IMG/VR virus record: IMGVR_UViG_3300042988_001306
Span: 1-32,099 of that record
Length of the DNA stretch: 32,099 nucleotides
Direction: 5' to 3' (one strand)
From: a virus
Part shown: piece by piece, positions 21,442 through 29,307 of the stretch
How the letters are laid out: the number at the start of each line of letters is the position of its first letter
Position numbering within the stretch: the first letter of the stretch is position 1
Translations under genes and position numbers: made by a program
The notes under the pieces: generated by a model
Told to the model about the DNA's origin: nothing
The model's database searches: none
Seen by the model: the letters and a program-made list of their open reading frames with translations, nothing else

Positions 21442-23826
21442 TCAGCACACGTCATAATCGGTGGCACTCACCGCCTGGAGGACGATCGCCTCTCCGGGGG
21501 CAAGCGTGATGTCGGCGGACGAGCCGTCGAAGGTGACGCCAGAGCCCGGGCGCACGATCAGGTTCCCGGTTCCGCGGTTCTTGATCGTCTTGCGAAGCCC
21601 GTAGCTTTGCGTGCCGAACGGGGACCCCGAGGTCGAATAGTGCCCCAGGACGGTGAAGACGTGCCCGCCGGTGCCGGTGTATCTGGCGTGAGGGTTGTTC
21701 CCGGGGAGTGTCTGCGACGTTGAGTAACTTTCAACCGTTACCCATTCCCCCTTCGTGTAGATCGGGCACGCGAACTCGAACCCCGAGCTGGTCCAGTGCG
21801 ACGTTCCGCCGTTGAACCGCCAAGAATATGAGTAGCTGGGGTCAACGATCGCCTCAGCGGTGTCGTCATTCCACTGCAAAAGCAATGATCCGAGCCAGTC
21901 GCCGCCGCCGAAGGTTCCAGTGAATGTGAAGAAGTCGTAGCTGAACAGCGGCCCCGCCAGTTCGTTCACCGGGTCATACGTCTCATATGTCGATAAATCC
22001 GCCACCGGTGTCTTGCGCATCCGGCACTTCACGTCCAGGGTCGGTGTCGTCCCGCTACGGGTCAAATCAAGAGCGGTCTGATCGAAGGTCTCGGCGTCGT
22101 TCACCGCCCGCAGCTTGAAGTTGATCCCGTCGAACCACCACTCCCACCGCTTCTCGTCTACCCCTGCGCTCTCATTGTACCATGGCTGACGGATGGATCC
22201 GGAAGCCGCCCGGAGGGTAAGGGGGCCAGTGAATACCGTGGGGCCGTTCGTGACCCCGTCCGAGTTGTTGCTCCCGCTCGACTGGACCTTGCCCGTCGTG
22301 ATCCAGGAGGCTCCGGTTGCAGCGGCGAGGAACAGTCCATCGCCATAGCAGCAGGAACTCCAGTTGCCGCTGACCGGGGCGGTCCTGGTCGTCCAGGTGA
22401 TGCCCTCCGGGCTAGTCATGATCGGGAAGGCCGCGTCCGTGGTCGCCACCGCGACGAACTGGCCGCCGCCGTAGCAGACCCCGCGCCAGTCGCCATTTAC
22501 TGTCGTCCGGGCCGTCCAGGTGACGCCATCCGGGCTGGTCATGACCCGATCGGCCGCGCCCGTAGAGGAAACGGCGACGAAGAGCCCGTTGCCGTAGCAG
22601 ACGCTGCGCCAGACGTTGTAGGCCGTCCCGGTCTGGATGGTCCAGAGGATGCCGTCGCTCGACGTCATCACGCAACTGGTGTTGCCCGAGCTTCCGACAG
22701 CGACGAACCGGCTGTTGCCGTGGCAGACGCCGTACCAATTGATGTCCGCGGCACTGGTGCGGGCCGTCCAGGTGATGCCATCCGGGCTGGTCATGACCCG
22801 GTTGCCGGATCCCGAATTGGAAACCGCGACGAACAGGCCGTTGCCGTAGCAGACGCTGTACCAGTTGTTGTCCGCGGCACTGGTGCGCGCCGTCCAGGTG
22901 ATGCCGTCCGGGCTGGTCATGACCCGGTTGCCGCTGCCGCTGGTCGAGACGGCGACGAACAGGCCGTTGCCATAGCAGACGCTGCGCCAGGTGTTGCTGG
23001 CCGCCGCGGTCCGCATGGTCCAGTTGATGCCATCCGGGCTGGTGGCCACGGATCCGCTGCCGCCGACGGCGACGAAGAGGCCATTGCCGTGGCAGACGCC
23101 GTACCAAACGACAACGGCTGACGGGCTGGTGCGCGTCGTCCAGGTGACCCCGACATCCAGCTCTGCTATATCCAGCAGCGTGCGGGCGGCCTCTGCATCA
23201 TCCGCAGCGAGCAGATCCAAGCCAAACTCCGTCGCCTCTGTCAGCCGGTCACTGAGCCCAAGGAACTCGCGCATCACCCCGCCATCGAAGACGATATCCG
23301 CCGTGCCGCCGGTATAATCCGTCGTCGGTTCAATCGTCGCCGCGGCGTTCAGCCCCTCCAAGGTGGCGCCCGCCGGGACGACGATCCACATCGATTCATC
23401 CGCCCGGGTTTGCACAAACGACCCTAACTGCTCGTGCGAACCGCCGGTCTCGAAGATCACGGAAACATCAGTGGATGTCGGAGCCCCGGTCCAGAAGACC
23501 GCCATGTAGTCGATCGGATATGGCGGGTTGATGGAGCTCGGCATGCGAATGCGATAAAGCGCATTCTTGGCGATGTTGTACGGTGTTTCCGCCGCCGGGC
23601 GCACCCGGTATTGCGCGAGGCTCGGATCGTCGCCGGCGGCGATGGTGTCGGAGACTTTTCCGACGGTCAAAGACCGCCAGTAGGTATGGAAATCGTCCCC
23701 GTCAACCTTCGCGAGTACCTGGTCCACCGTCCCGCCGGAAGGGACGAAGCCCCTCCCTGCGGACTCGATCCGGGCGAGGATCTGATCGCCGGTAAGCGTT
23801 GGCGAGGTGCCGAAGACTGGAATCAT
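21442..23826 (-). CDS. Fibre protein with a seven-bladed beta-propeller
   Basis: This is a 794-residue protein starting at ATG 23826 (ATGA overlap with the upstream gene). Residues 1-220 are an N-terminal part with DQILARIESAGRGFV and DQVLAKVDG segments. Residues about 225-510 hold six full copies and a seventh partial copy of a repeat of about 40 residues with the core W-Y-x-VCYGNGLFVAV and SPDGITWTART. The opening GVTWTTRT strand can close the last blade, giving seven blades. Residues 530-794 form a fibre-like C-terminal part ending VLQAVSATDYDVC. It probably forms a host-surface-binding fibre. The repeat region should be able to recombine and change blade number. Confidence 0.65.
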   Translation of the reverse strand: MIPVFGTSPTLTGDQILARIESAGRGFVPSGGTVDQVLAKVDGDDFHTYWRSLTVGKVSDTIAAGDDPSLAQYRVRPAAETPYNIAKNALYRIRMPSSINPPYPIDYMAVFWTGAPTSTDVSVIFETGGSHEQLGSFVQTRADESMWIVVPAGATLEGLNAAATIEPTTDYTGGTADIVFDGGVMREFLGLSDRLTEATEFGLDLLAADDAEAARTLLDIAELDVGVTWTTRTSPSAVVVWYGVCHGNGLFVAVGGSGSVATSPDGINWTMRTAAASNTWRSVCYGNGLFVAVSTSGSGNRVMTSPDGITWTARTSAADNNWYSVCYGNGLFVAVSNSGSGNRVMTSPDGITWTARTSAADINWYGVCHGNSRFVAVGSSGNTSCVMTSSDGILWTIQTGTAYNVWRSVCYGNGLFVAVSSTGAADRVMTSPDGVTWTARTTVNGDWRGVCYGGGQFVAVATTDAAFPIMTSPEGITWTTRTAPVSGNWSSCCYGDGLFLAAATGASWITTGKVQSSGSNNSDGVTNGPTVFTGPLTLRAASGSIRQPWYNESAGVDEKRWEWWFDGINFKLRAVNDAETFDQTALDLTRSGTTPTLDVKCRMRKTPVADLSTYETYDPVNELAGPLFSYDFFTFTGTFGGGDWLGSLLLQWNDDTAEAIVDPSYSYSWRFNGGTSHWTSSGFEFACPIYTKGEWVTVESYSTSQTLPGNNPHARYTGTGGHVFTVLGHYSTSGSPFGTQSYGLRKTIKNRGTGNLIVRPGSGVTFDGSSADITLAPGEAIVLQAVSATDYDVC
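22310..23152 (-). repeat. About 120-bp tandem repeats encoding propeller blades
   Basis: Seven units share DNA blocks such as CCATCCGGGCTGGTCATGAC and CCGTAGCAGACGCTG on the plus strand. Units 2 and 3 (roughly 22770-23000) are most alike. This indicates recent duplication of blades within the gene. Confidence 0.8.
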
Positions 23827-24644
23827 GGCGTCGTCTGCTGGCGGATGATGGTGTGCGTGCCCTTGACCACGGCGAGCTTGTAGCCCGAGTAGGTGATCCC
23901 GGTGCCGGACGGGGTCGTCAGCACCACATCGTAGAGGAAAGTCTTGGACGGGATGCTGCCGTCCGACGCACTGACCACGGCGCCAACCGGCGCGGTCTTC
24001 CAGCCGATGGCGACCTTGCGCTCGGTCTTGCTGGTGATGACGGCGGTGAACTCGTAGGCCACAGACGAGCTCGGCAACTGCCCGGCAGGGGTCTGCTCGC
24101 GGGCCTTGGCCGCCACCGTCCATTCGACCCCACCGATGTCCGACAGGTCGGCGAACTGGTAGATCAGCTTCCCGGTGGAGTCGAGGATCCGCAGCTGATC
24201 CACGCCGATCTGGAACTCGGCCTGAATCGACTTGCCTTCCACCGAACTGATGTCCTGCACCTGGGCGCCGCTGTTGTACCCGCTGACCGGCACCGTGATG
24301 GGCGAGGCCATGCTGGCCAAGAGCAGATAGGCCGAGTCGATGTCATAGTCCGTGGAATTGAACCCGATCGAATACGGGTTAGCCAGTTCGTCCGCCGGGG
24401 GCGTGATGAGCGCATGGTATTCGCCGGCGAGCGGCAGGACGAACTCGAAGGCGAAGACCCCGGTCGAGCCGATGGGAAGGAAATCCCACGTCGGCTGCGT
24501 GACCAGCGGGGTCGCCTCCTGGTAGAAGACGATGGTCCAGCCGGCGGCCAGGAAGGCGGCCTTGTCCGCGTAGACGATCGGAGTGCCGTCGGCCTCTTCC
24601 AGCCTGACCGGAACGCTGACCGTCTCTCCAGCCTTCCAGACCAT
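23823..24644 (-). CDS. Virion protein with BppU-like N-terminal domain
   Basis: This is a 273-residue protein. The start is ATG 24644, with GGAGG seven bases upstream. The N-terminus (WKAGETVSVPVRLEEADGTP, then IVYADKAAFLAAGWTIVF) resembles the Ig-like N-terminal domain of baseplate upper proteins. Further beta domains follow (VEWTVAAKAREQTPAG; FLYDVVLTTPSGTGITYSG). It is the first gene after the capsid and may anchor the fibre proteins encoded next. The comparison is a pattern impression, not a proven homology. Confidence 0.5.
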   Translation of the reverse strand: MVWKAGETVSVPVRLEEADGTPIVYADKAAFLAAGWTIVFYQEATPLVTQPTWDFLPIGSTGVFAFEFVLPLAGEYHALITPPADELANPYSIGFNSTDYDIDSAYLLLASMASPITVPVSGYNSGAQVQDISSVEGKSIQAEFQIGVDQLRILDSTGKLIYQFADLSDIGGVEWTVAAKAREQTPAGQLPSSSVAYEFTAVITSKTERKVAIGWKTAPVGAVVSASDGSIPSKTFLYDVVLTTPSGTGITYSGYKLAVVKGTHTIIRQQTTP

Positions 24645-24661
24645 ATGGCCTCCAACGCCGC

Positions 24662-24689
24662 CGCCCCAGGTTCCGGGCAACCTGGGGCG
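24662..24689 (-). terminator. Strong hairpin after the major capsid gene
   Basis: An 11-bp perfect inverted repeat, CGCCCCAGGTT with AACCTGGGGCG, surrounds the 6-base loop CCGGGC. It lies in the 98-bp gap after the capsid stop. A second inverted pair, CTTGGCC/GGCCAAG, is at 24693-24723. No U-run follows on the minus strand, so it may attenuate or stabilise the capsid transcript rather than act as a classical terminator. Confidence 0.55.
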
Positions 24690-24742
24690 AATCTTGGCCT
24701 ACGGGGCATCCGGCCCGGCCAAGGGTCTGACTGGAGGCGGGG

Positions 24743-25786
24743 TCAGATGCCCTTGATGAGCGACCCGGCGACGGGCAGCAGGATGTTCATGTCGATGTAC
24801 TCGCGGCAGCGCAGCACGTCGGCATTGATGTCCGGCCGGGGGTAGCTCTCCAGATACAGCCCGCGGATCGAGTCCGCGACCTGAGTCGTGGTCAGCTGGT
24901 TGAAGGTGGCCGCCAGGTCGTACACGAAGGTGCGGCCCAGGGCAACCTCGCGCACGTCGTTCGGATTCCGCGACTTGCGGAAGACGAAGGCATAGCCGGT
25001 GGTGCCGGTGGCAGTGACCGCGTTCCAGATGAACGACAGGTCCTTGTTCGCCTGGCCGTCGCCGTTGTTGTCAACCACGCCGGGGGCCACGATCACCTCG
25101 TCCAGCCCGAACAGGGAGGCCAGATCGGCGGTCGGGATCTCCAGCGCCGGGGCGCTCGCGCCCTTGCTGCCTGCCCAGCCGAAGTTGGCACGGACGGCGG
25201 TGCGGACCTGGGCGTTCTTGCACAGGTTGACGTAACCCTCGTAGCCGATCACCATCGCGTTGCCGGGCTGGCCGGTCTGCTTGGCGATCTTCAGCTTGGC
25301 GGTCTGGACGTCATCCAGCGGCAGGCCGGTCGAGCTCGAACCGCCGGCCCAGACGGCCGAGGCGGTGACCAGGTTGGTCGCAAAGGTGCTCTCGCCGGTG
25401 GCCGAGAAGATCGCCTGCGACAGGGCGTAGTCGCGAGAGCGCAGCACGGTGTGGACCAGCTTGCGGGTGATGATCTCCCACGCGCGGTCGCGGCTCAGGA
25501 TCTCGTAGTCCTCGAAGGACAGGGCTTCCTCGATGCCCGCCTCCTTGCACTCGTAGGTGTTCTGGCCGAGCTTCGACTGGATGGTCGCGAACCCGGTCTT
25601 GGGTGAGTGCTTGATCGAGAGGGCCTGGGCGTCGGTGAAGAGGAACGACGGGATGGCGCCGATCCGCTTCTGGATGACCATGGGGGTCAGGATCTTGTGG
25701 GCGACGTAGGCCTCCTCGGGCATCCCCTCCTGGTAGATGGGGCCCAGCAGGTCGAGGCGCGGGGTCGCGGTGCCGGTGTTGATCAT
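24743..25786 (-). CDS. Major capsid protein (lambda gpE-like)
   Basis: This is a 347-residue protein, close to the 341 residues of lambda gpE. The N-terminal arm, the P-domain-like region (VAHKILTPMVIQKRIGAIP; EAGIEEALSFEDYEIL) and the C-terminal DVREVALGRTFVYDL and YLESYPRPDINADVLRCREY segments fit the HK97 fold of the gpE group. It assembles the icosahedral head shell. It follows decoration and protease/scaffold genes, as in lambda-type head operons, and is followed by a strong hairpin. Confidence 0.8.
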   Translation of the reverse strand: MINTGTATPRLDLLGPIYQEGMPEEAYVAHKILTPMVIQKRIGAIPSFLFTDAQALSIKHSPKTGFATIQSKLGQNTYECKEAGIEEALSFEDYEILSRDRAWEIITRKLVHTVLRSRDYALSQAIFSATGESTFATNLVTASAVWAGGSSSTGLPLDDVQTAKLKIAKQTGQPGNAMVIGYEGYVNLCKNAQVRTAVRANFGWAGSKGASAPALEIPTADLASLFGLDEVIVAPGVVDNNGDGQANKDLSFIWNAVTATGTTGYAFVFRKSRNPNDVREVALGRTFVYDLAATFNQLTTTQVADSIRGLYLESYPRPDINADVLRCREYIDMNILLPVAGSLIKGI

Positions 25787-25801
25787 GGTTCAGTGGTCCT
25801 T

Positions 25802-26149
25802 TCAGCCAGCGGTGAACTTGACCTCGACGCTGTCGCCAGAGGCACCGGCGCTGAGCGCGATGCCGACCTTGACGGAGCCGGTCGAGACGGTGGAGACGCA
25901 GCCGCTGGCCGCCTTGTAGACCGCATCGCCGACGGCGATGGTGGCGGAGCAGATGATGCGGGCGGTGCCGGCTTCGGGGAAGCGGACGGGCACCTGGGAA
26001 CCGGAGGCGGCAGTCATCTGGGTGACGCCGATCCAGTCATAGTTGGCGTCCAGGCCGCACAGGGTGCCGTCGGCCTTGACGAGCTTCCACTCGGTCAGGG
26101 CGGCACCGGCGGTGATGGACTTGCCGGGGGCGTTGGTCTGGGTAGCCAC
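25802..26149 (-). CDS. Capsid decoration/cement protein (gpD or DUF2190-like)
   Basis: This is a 115-residue protein, similar in length to lambda gpD. It starts at GTG 26149. The pattern APGKSITAGAALTEWKLVKA, then ARIICSATIAVGDAVYKAAS and VGIALSAGASGDSVEVKF is that of small beta-barrel cement proteins, with a VGD turn and a G-x-AL strand. It stabilises the expanded head. The position between protease/scaffold and capsid genes matches lambda C-D-E order. Confidence 0.7.
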   Translation of the reverse strand: MATQTNAPGKSITAGAALTEWKLVKADGTLCGLDANYDWIGVTQMTAASGSQVPVRFPEAGTARIICSATIAVGDAVYKAASGCVSTVSTGSVKVGIALSAGASGDSVEVKFTAG

Positions 26150-26152
26150 GGC

Positions 26153-26626
26153 TTACTTCTCCTCGGCGTCGGGGTAGGCCGCCCGAGCCGCGCGGCGAAG
26201 GGCGAAACCCTTCAGGTTGGGGTCCTTGGTGGCGAGCAGACGCATGGCGTCCGTCAGCGTCTTGGGGGTGTCGGTGCCGGTGTTGGGCTTCTTCTCGTCG
26301 CCTGACACGGCCTTGGTCCCCTTGGCGGCCGACCGGGCGGCCAGCGACAGCTGGTTCGTCAGGTCCTTCTCGCCCTTCTTCTCGGTGGGGTCGGTGCCGT
26401 AGTCGTCGGCCCTGGCGCCCTTCGACTCGTATTCCGTGAGCTTGGCCTTGGCGGCGTCGAGCTCGGCCTGGAGAGCCTTGATGGTGGTGTCGCGCTCGTC
26501 GATCTCGGCGGCGTGCACCTGGTGGGTGATGGCGACCTCGTCCTTGCCCTCGGCGACGCACCGAGCGACGAGACCATGGAACTTCTCGGGGGTCTTCCCG
26601 AGCAGAGCCTTGAGCTGGTCGCTCAT
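26153..26626 (-). CDS. Probable nested scaffold protein (internal in-frame start)
   Basis: An internal ATG at 26626 (Met206 of the protease) begins M-S-D-Q-L-K-A-L-L and is preceded by AAGGAAG at a good Shine-Dalgarno distance. The product would be a 157-residue coiled-coil protein sharing the protease C-terminus. This is the arrangement of lambda C and Nu3, where the inner start makes the scaffold in excess over the protease. Confidence 0.5.
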   Translation of the reverse strand: MSDQLKALLGKTPEKFHGLVARCVAEGKDEVAITHQVHAAEIDERDTTIKALQAELDAAKAKLTEYESKGARADDYGTDPTEKKGEKDLTNQLSLAARSAAKGTKAVSGDEKKPNTGTDTPKTLTDAMRLLATKDPNLKGFALRRAARAAYPDAEEK

Positions 26627-27241
26627 AGAGGCTTCCTTGGCAACCGGAGTGATGGGCTTCTGCTTGGCAGCAGCGACTCGGCCGGTCTCCGAATCTGCCC
26701 CGAACGTCACGATGCTGGCCTCGTACATGCTCCCGCCCCGAAGGACGAAGAGCGGCATGTCCCCGTCACCCGAGAAGGTCCGGCCATTGACCTCCGCGGA
26801 GGCGCCGGCCTTCACCGGCTCCCACTTCCCGCCGTCGCCGGTTTCCGCGCCGATGCTGGCTTGGAGCGGAACTCCCGAGCGGATGAGCGCGGCCTTCCGA
26901 ACAGCGTCCTTGAGGACGTTCGCCTCGAACTCATTCTTGGGCTCCACGAGGTGCAGGTCCGCCTCGACGCCGGCGGCATCGACGGTGAACCGGTCCCAGT
27001 AACCGATCTCGACGTCGGTGTCGTGGTCGGAGAGGGCGATGATCCGCGGGTTCTTGGCCCGGAAGGAGGCAAGGTCCACGACCAGGCGGACGGGCTGCGG
27101 ACTGCCCTTCGGATCCAGGTTCAGGCCCGGGACGACGCAGACCATCTCCGAGCCGGCATTGAGCCGCCAGCGGCCGTGCGGCGGGGCCGCGCCGGTCGAT
27201 GCTGGGACCGACGTCAGTTCAGCGATCAGCTTCGCGCCCAT
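26153..27241 (-). CDS. Prohead maturation protease with C-terminal scaffold region
   Basis: This is a 362-residue protein. Residues 1-180 look like a prohead serine protease: ALSDHDTDVEIGYW contains a candidate catalytic His73 and GVPLQASIGAE contains a candidate Ser129. Residues 206-362 form a scaffold-like part with a long coiled coil (EIDERDTTIKALQAELDAAK) and a charged, Ala/Lys-rich tail. The start ATG 27241 lies within the end of the portal gene (23-bp overlap). The protease processes head proteins during assembly. The exact peptidase family is uncertain. Confidence 0.7.
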   Translation of the reverse strand: MGAKLIAELTSVPASTGAAPPHGRWRLNAGSEMVCVVPGLNLDPKGSPQPVRLVVDLASFRAKNPRIIALSDHDTDVEIGYWDRFTVDAAGVEADLHLVEPKNEFEANVLKDAVRKAALIRSGVPLQASIGAETGDGGKWEPVKAGASAEVNGRTFSGDGDMPLFVLRGGSMYEASIVTFGADSETGRVAAAKQKPITPVAKEASMSDQLKALLGKTPEKFHGLVARCVAEGKDEVAITHQVHAAEIDERDTTIKALQAELDAAKAKLTEYESKGARADDYGTDPTEKKGEKDLTNQLSLAARSAAKGTKAVSGDEKKPNTGTDTPKTLTDAMRLLATKDPNLKGFALRRAARAAYPDAEEK

Positions 27242-28865
27242 TGCGCTCCCCCCTTTCGTCGCGGTTGTCAGGCTTCTCCTCGACCGGCGGGGACGCAGGG
27301 GCCTCGGTCTCGAACCCAAGGAAGAACATGGGGGAGACCGCGAACTCCGGGAAGGCGGCGTTGTGCTTCTGCGCCAGTTCAGCCGCGAAGCCGAGCTCGA
27401 CGAACCGCTCCTCCATGATGTCGCGCCAGTGCGGCCCGTGGACCCGATGCCGGGTCGTCAGCCCCTTGAGCAGCCCGCGCTCCTGCGCCTCGTACTCCGC
27501 GCCCTCGTCGGGCCAGGAGATCTGTTCCCAGGAGAGCTCAAGCTTGTCCCACTCGTCATTCGGGGGCAGGGCCCCGGAGAGAATCAGCCCCGAGACGAGC
27601 CAACGATAGATGTTGGCGAAGACGGGGCCGAAGAACTGCTCCTGCCAGATCGAGACCCGATCCCGGGCCATCTGAACGAGGGCGCGGTTGACTGACCAGG
27701 ACAGGCCACGGACGTCGTTGTAAACGAACTCGTAGGGCAGCCCGGCGTTGGCGCAGAACTGGCGCACCAGTTCGAGCATGAACGGCACCGCATCCTTGTT
27801 CGGCCGCTGCGGATTGACCGGGACGTACTTCATGCCCCGTGGCAGATCGAGGATGGCGCCGGCGACGGTTGGCTGCCAATCAACCTGGGCGCCGAGGGAC
27901 GTATTGGCGACCCCACCGCGCATCGTCTGCGATGGGTCTGCGACCGAGTCCTGCGGCGTGAACGGGGTGGAACTGCCCAGGTCATCCGGCTGATGCTCGA
28001 TGGCGCCGTAGATCTGACTGCCTTGCTCGGCGGCGATGATCTCGGACTCCTTGAACGAGTCCAACCGCTCCCAGTCATCAAGGCTTGCGACCACCATGGG
28101 GACACCACGGGTCTGCGAGAACCGATTCCGGTTGGCGACCCACTCCACGACGTCGGCGGGGTAATCGTCCTGCTCGCCGGTGCCGTAGTCCACGGCGCCG
28201 GAGGGGCCGTAGGGCGCGAGGTGGAACGCGATCGGACGGCCACGCTCGTCCATTCGCACCCCGTCGATCTCCCGCTCCGAGGTGCTGCCGCCGTTGCTGA
28301 TCTGCTCGGACTCGATCGGCTGAATCTTGAGTCCGTCGAGCTTGAGCACCGCAGCCTCACCGTCAACGGCGAAGCTACGAACGAAGTCGTACTGCCAGCG
28401 GTATCCAGACCGCAGCCCGCGGATGTCGATGCCGTCCCGGTCCCGGGACATGAGGTCGTGGACGACCCGGGCGGCCAGGCGGTTCCACTCGGTGTCGCTG
28501 GTGGTCGGCCGGTACTTGACCCCGCGGCCGACCACGGCGCAGGTGAAGGCGTCGTTGAGGACGCGGAAGGTGTCCGCGTTCCGGTCCATGTCGCGACTGG
28601 TCTCGCGCAGCATGCGCCGCGACCACTGATCGACGTGCTGGTCGCCGCTGCCGCCGTATGGGGTCTGGACCCGACTGCGCGGGTTCATCGCCGCCCGGTA
28701 GCTACCGCGACGGGCCTGGATCGCCTGCCGCTGGACCGTGACGATCTCCTTGACCCGTGCGTGAAGCGCCGAGGCCGCCGTCAGCGGGTTCTCGACCCGC
28801 TTGACGCTGGTGTGCTCCCGCGCCGGGGCGGGCGCCGCCTTGGTCCGCTTCGCCTTACCCGCCAT
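27219..28865 (-). CDS. Portal protein (lambda gpB-like)
   Basis: This is a 548-residue protein, near the 533 of lambda gpB. Recognisable portal features include the Asn/Arg-rich N-terminal part (RETSRDMDRNADTFRVLNDA), IQPIESEQISN in the wing region, the PLPYEF-type segment AGLPYEFVYNDV, and SWSVNRALVQMARD with IWQEQFFGPVFANIYRWLV in the stem/clip region. It forms the dodecameric ring at the packaging vertex. It overlaps the upstream small gene by 11 bp and the protease gene by 23 bp. Confidence 0.85.
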   Translation of the reverse strand: MAGKAKRTKAAPAPAREHTSVKRVENPLTAASALHARVKEIVTVQRQAIQARRGSYRAAMNPRSRVQTPYGGSGDQHVDQWSRRMLRETSRDMDRNADTFRVLNDAFTCAVVGRGVKYRPTTSDTEWNRLAARVVHDLMSRDRDGIDIRGLRSGYRWQYDFVRSFAVDGEAAVLKLDGLKIQPIESEQISNGGSTSEREIDGVRMDERGRPIAFHLAPYGPSGAVDYGTGEQDDYPADVVEWVANRNRFSQTRGVPMVVASLDDWERLDSFKESEIIAAEQGSQIYGAIEHQPDDLGSSTPFTPQDSVADPSQTMRGGVANTSLGAQVDWQPTVAGAILDLPRGMKYVPVNPQRPNKDAVPFMLELVRQFCANAGLPYEFVYNDVRGLSWSVNRALVQMARDRVSIWQEQFFGPVFANIYRWLVSGLILSGALPPNDEWDKLELSWEQISWPDEGAEYEAQERGLLKGLTTRHRVHGPHWRDIMEERFVELGFAAELAQKHNAAFPEFAVSPMFFLGFETEAPASPPVEEKPDNRDERGERNGREADR

Positions 28866-29166
28866 AGCCGACTCCGGTGTCGGGGCGCCCGTAGTTGCCG
28901 CCGTCGATCCTCACGGTGGGCTGGAAGCGCGGGATGCCGATCCGGTTGACGACACCCTCAAGCCGGTTGAGCTCGTTGAACAGGAACCCGCCGGGGTTCA
29001 GCATCTGAAGGATCGGCCCGGGGTCGAAGCTCGTCGAGTCGGAAGCTACCCGGCCGGATGACACGAGGGTCTGGAGTCCCTGAATGTGGAGAGACAACCG
29101 CTGGAGTGCGAGCGTGGGATTGCTCGTCCTGTAGGTGATCCAGTCCTCGTATCCCGTACCGGGCAT
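28855..29166 (-). CDS. Small protein at the head-to-tail joining (gpW) position
   Basis: This is a 103-residue protein between terminase and portal, where lambda encodes gpW. The sequence has an amphipathic helix (TSNPTLALQRLSLHIQGLQT) and a Gly/Asn-rich tail ending GGNYGRPDTGVGYGG. It is longer than gpW (68 residues) and no clear homology is visible, so the name rests on position. A conserved-looking 7-bp dyad lies just upstream of the ATG. Confidence 0.5.
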   Translation of the reverse strand: MPGTGYEDWITYRTSNPTLALQRLSLHIQGLQTLVSSGRVASDSTSFDPGPILQMLNPGGFLFNELNRLEGVVNRIGIPRFQPTVRIDGGNYGRPDTGVGYGG

Positions 29167-29171
29167 GCCGA

Positions 29172-29197
29172 CATTCTAGACGGTCTGTTTTAGAATG
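29172..29197 (-). promoter_or_regulatory. Inverted repeat upstream of the portal-region genes
   Basis: CATTCTA (29172-29178) and TAGAATG (29191-29197) form a dyad with a 12-base centre in the 141-bp gap after the large terminase gene. On the minus strand TTGCAT and TAGAAT fall 16 bases apart, a weak -35/-10 like pair. It may be an operator or promoter for the head genes. The rest of the gap (29198-29307) shows no gene or other clear signal. Confidence 0.4.
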
Positions 29198-29307
29198 CAA
29201 CCCCCAAAGCGTCCACGATCACGACGGGGTGTCTGGAATGGCGACAGAACGACGAAGTGACAGTTTTTGTCGTAGCGTTTCGCATCTCCGCCGCGGCGGG
29301 CCGCCGG

